Part shown: in pieces, positions 13,204 to 15,280 of the stretch
Numbering within the stretch: the stretch's first letter is position 1
Layout: each line of letters opens with the position of its first letter
Origin: an uncultured Mucilaginibacter sp.
Lineage (GTDB): Bacteria > Bacteroidota > Bacteroidia > Sphingobacteriales > Sphingobacteriaceae
Direction of reading: 5' to 3'
Assembly (NCBI RefSeq): GCF_946481715.1
Contig: NZ_CAMLOV010000136.1
Span: 1-15,280, forward strand
DNA: 15,280 bases
Made by a program: the position numbers and the translations under genes
The notes under the pieces: generated by a model
The model's database searches: none
What the model saw: only the letters and a program-made list of their open reading frames with translations
What the model was told of the DNA's origin: nothing

Positions 13204-15280
13204 TTGAACATCCGTGATATATTAGATAGGTACAAAGCTGATGAGCGGATAAAGGCACTGGCGCAAGCGCTAAATGCCGGTAAAAATCCAAGAGTACAGC
13301 TTAGGGGGTTAGTCGGATCGGGCGATGCGGCCATGGCGGCGGCATTGTATTTTTTGCAGCACAAACACATGATATTTGTACTGCCCGAGCGTGAGGAGGC
13401 TGCCTACTTTATGGCCGACCTGGAAAACCTCACAGGCAAAGAAGCCCTGCTTTTCCCATCATCCTACCGCAAGCCCTTTGAATTTACCCAGCCCGATAGC
13501 AGCAATGTTTTGGCGCGTGCCGAAGTATTGAACGAGCTGAACCACTCTTCGGAATTCGGGCAGCTCATCGTTACTTACCCCGAGGCTATTGCTGAAAAGG
13601 TGATTGACCGTGCTTCGCTGGAAAAGAACACACTAGAAATTTCTGTAAACAATAAGCTGAGCATTGAATTCATCAGCGAATTTTTGGTGGAGTACGATTT
13701 TGACCGGGTGGATTTTGTATACGAGCCGGGGCAGTTCTCTGTACGTGGTGGGATTGTAGATATCTTCTCCTTTTCGCATGACCTGCCTTACCGGGTAGAG
13801 TTCTTTGGGGATTTTATCGAGTCGATACGTACTTTCGAGATAGAGAGCCAACTATCCGCCGAGAAAGTTAAGAATATCACCATTGTACCAAACGTGCAAT
13901 CCAAGTTCCTAACAGAGAATAACATCTCGCTTTTGGAATATGTGGATGCCGGTACGCAGGTATGGATAAAGGATGTGCAGTTTACGTTGGATATTATCCA
14001 AACCGGGCATAAAAAAGCAACGGCCTTATGGAAGGCGCTATCCGCAGAGGAAAAGAACCAGAACCCCGATTGGATTGACCCCAAGTTTAGCTTTACCGAC
14101 GAAAAACTAATTGCCGACCAGCTGCACGATTTCCCGCTGGTAGAGTTTGGCAAGCAATTCTTTTATCACGATGCCGCGCAGATCATGTTTGATATGCGCC
14201 CGCAGCCATCGTTCAATAAAGATTTTAGCCTGCTCATCCATAATTTTAAGAACAACGAGGCGGAGAAGATAGAGAACTACATCTTGACCGATTCTTCGCG
14301 ACAGGTGGAGCGCCTTTACGCCATCTTGGACGACCTGGATAAAACCGTGAAGTTTACCCCGCTAAGCGTTTCCATCCGCGAGGGCTTTATCGACAGGGAA
14401 CAAAAGCTTGCCTGCTATACCGACCACCAGATCTTCGACCGTTATTATAAATACAAGCTTAAAAAAGGGTACCAGCGTTCGCAGGCCATTACCTTAAAAG
14501 AACTACGCGAACTGAAGCCGGGCGACTTTATCACGCATATTGACCATGGCATAGGCAAATACGCCGGGCTGGAAAAAGTGGAAGTAAACGGCAAAGTTCA
14601 GGAGATGATAAGGCTGGTTTATGCTGATAATGACCTGCTGTACGTAAACATCAACTCGCTAAACCGCATCAGCAAATACAGCGGTAAAGAAGGCACGCAG
14701 CCCCGCATGAATAAGCTGGGCACCGATACCTGGGAGCGGCTGAAGAAAACAACAAAAAAAAAAGTTAAGGATATAGCCCGCGACCTGATCAAACTTTACG
14801 CACTGCGTAAAGCGCAGGACGGGAACGCTTTTTCGCCGGATAGTTATTTACAAACCGAACTGGAAGCCTCCTTCCTGTACGAGGACACGCCCGACCAGGA
14901 GAAAGCTACAACCGATTTTAAAAAGGATATGGAATCGCCGCACCCGATGGACCGCCTTATTTGCGGCGACGTTGGCTTTGGCAAAACCGAGATAGCCGTC
15001 CGCGCAGCGTTTAAAGCCGTTGCGGATAGCAAGCAGGTTGCCATATTGGTGCCGACCACTATCCTTGCCGCCCAGCATTATAAAACCTTTAGCGACCGCC
15101 TGAAGGGCTTCCCGGCCAACATCGACTACATCAACCGGTTTAAAACCAGTAAGCAGATCAAAGACACCCTTGCCAAGCTGAAAGAGGGAAAGGTAGATAT
15201 TATCATCGGTACGCACCGCTTGGTGAGCAAGGATGTGAAGTTTAAGGATTTGGGGCTAATGATCATCGATGAGGAGCAAA
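13204..15280 (+). CDS. mfd: Transcription-repair coupling factor Mfd (5' part, runs off the window)
   Basis: The first 692 codons of Mfd, the ATP-dependent translocase that displaces RNA polymerase stalled at DNA damage and recruits UvrA. The frame is open to the window edge. The N-terminal UvrB-like region is present (about residues 1-350; PSSYRKPFEFTQPD and VRGGIVDIFSF are typical). It is followed by the CarD-like RNA-polymerase-interacting domain (from about residue 438; DFITHIDHGIGKYAGL). The first helicase domain has Walker A GDVGFGKT (588-595) and the Walker B box DEEQ (689-692). Mfd is usually about 1,100 residues, so roughly 60% is here. No in-frame ATG precedes conserved sequence; TTG at 13204 gives the family-typical (M)NIRDILDRYK start. 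A run of ten A at 14754-14763 lies in frame. Confidence 0.96.
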   Translation, partial: MNIRDILDRYKADERIKALAQALNAGKNPRVQLRGLVGSGDAAMAAALYFLQHKHMIFVLPEREEAAYFMADLENLTGKEALLFPSSYRKPFEFTQPDSSNVLARAEVLNELNHSSEFGQLIVTYPEAIAEKVIDRASLEKNTLEISVNNKLSIEFISEFLVEYDFDRVDFVYEPGQFSVRGGIVDIFSFSHDLPYRVEFFGDFIESIRTFEIESQLSAEKVKNITIVPNVQSKFLTENNISLLEYVDAGTQVWIKDVQFTLDIIQTGHKKATALWKALSAEEKNQNPDWIDPKFSFTDEKLIADQLHDFPLVEFGKQFFYHDAAQIMFDMRPQPSFNKDFSLLIHNFKNNEAEKIENYILTDSSRQVERLYAILDDLDKTVKFTPLSVSIREGFIDREQKLACYTDHQIFDRYYKYKLKKGYQRSQAITLKELRELKPGDFITHIDHGIGKYAGLEKVEVNGKVQEMIRLVYADNDLLYVNINSLNRISKYSGKEGTQPRMNKLGTDTWERLKKTTKKKVKDIARDLIKLYALRKAQDGNAFSPDSYLQTELEASFLYEDTPDQEKATTDFKKDMESPHPMDRLICGDVGFGKTEIAVRAAFKAVADSKQVAILVPTTILAAQHYKTFSDRLKGFPANIDYINRFKTSKQIKDTLAKLKEGKVDIIIGTHRLVSKDVKFKDLGLMIIDEEQ

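Noticed and set aside
1..15280. Search for CRISPR arrays, tRNA or rRNA genes, transposases and integrases
   Set aside because: No regularly spaced repeats, no cloverleaf or rRNA-like sequence, and no recombinase motifs were seen in the translated genes.

Overview
The window looks like chromosomal DNA of a member of the Bacteroidota, most likely family Sphingobacteriaceae (Mucilaginibacter/Pedobacter-like). The reasons are protein families typical of that group (DUF4199, a DUF2752/TM2 pair, PA0069-type radical SAM), weak or absent Shine-Dalgarno sequences, and start codons preceded closely by the Bacteroidota -7 promoter element TAnnTTTG. The genus is an inference from recognition, not from a search.

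Layout. (a) 64-3639, plus strand: a two-component locus. It holds a small unrecognised soluble protein, a 7-TM membrane protein overlapping a NarX/DegS-type histidine kinase with almost no sensor domain of its own, a second paralogous 7-TM protein, a decayed remnant of a second kinase, and a NarL/FixJ response regulator. The locus is best explained by tandem duplication of a [7-TM + kinase] cassette, followed by loss of the second kinase. (b) 3670-5582, plus strand: a PA0069-family radical SAM gene. The last 51 bp of this gene recur exactly 842 bp downstream, bracketing a gene for an unrecognised membrane protein. (c) 5599-8520, minus strand: a putative secreted protein, and a compact operon of AhpD-like carboxymuconolactone decarboxylase, DUF1348/NTF2-like protein and AraC-family regulator. 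(d) 8654-9421, plus strand: a DUF4184 membrane protein whose 3' coding end doubles as the terminator of the opposing operon. (e) 9447-11287, minus strand: a Nif3-like dinuclear metal protein translationally coupled to a coiled-coil C4 zinc-ribbon protein. (f) 11288-11655: an intergenic stretch with a 115-bp MITE/REP-like element bounded by perfect 10-bp terminal inverted repeats and containing two inner hairpins. (g) 11656-13042, minus strand: DUF4199, DUF2752 and TM2-domain membrane proteins and a 35-codon small ORF. (h) 13204 to the window edge, plus strand: the 5' 60% or so of mfd (transcription-repair coupling factor), starting at TTG.

The best candidates for something undescribed are the 7-TM/kinase/regulator locus, in which the 7-TM proteins probably sense for a kinase that cannot, and the 3'-tail-duplicating insertion behind the radical SAM gene. 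No RNA genes, CRISPR arrays, transposase or integrase genes were found.
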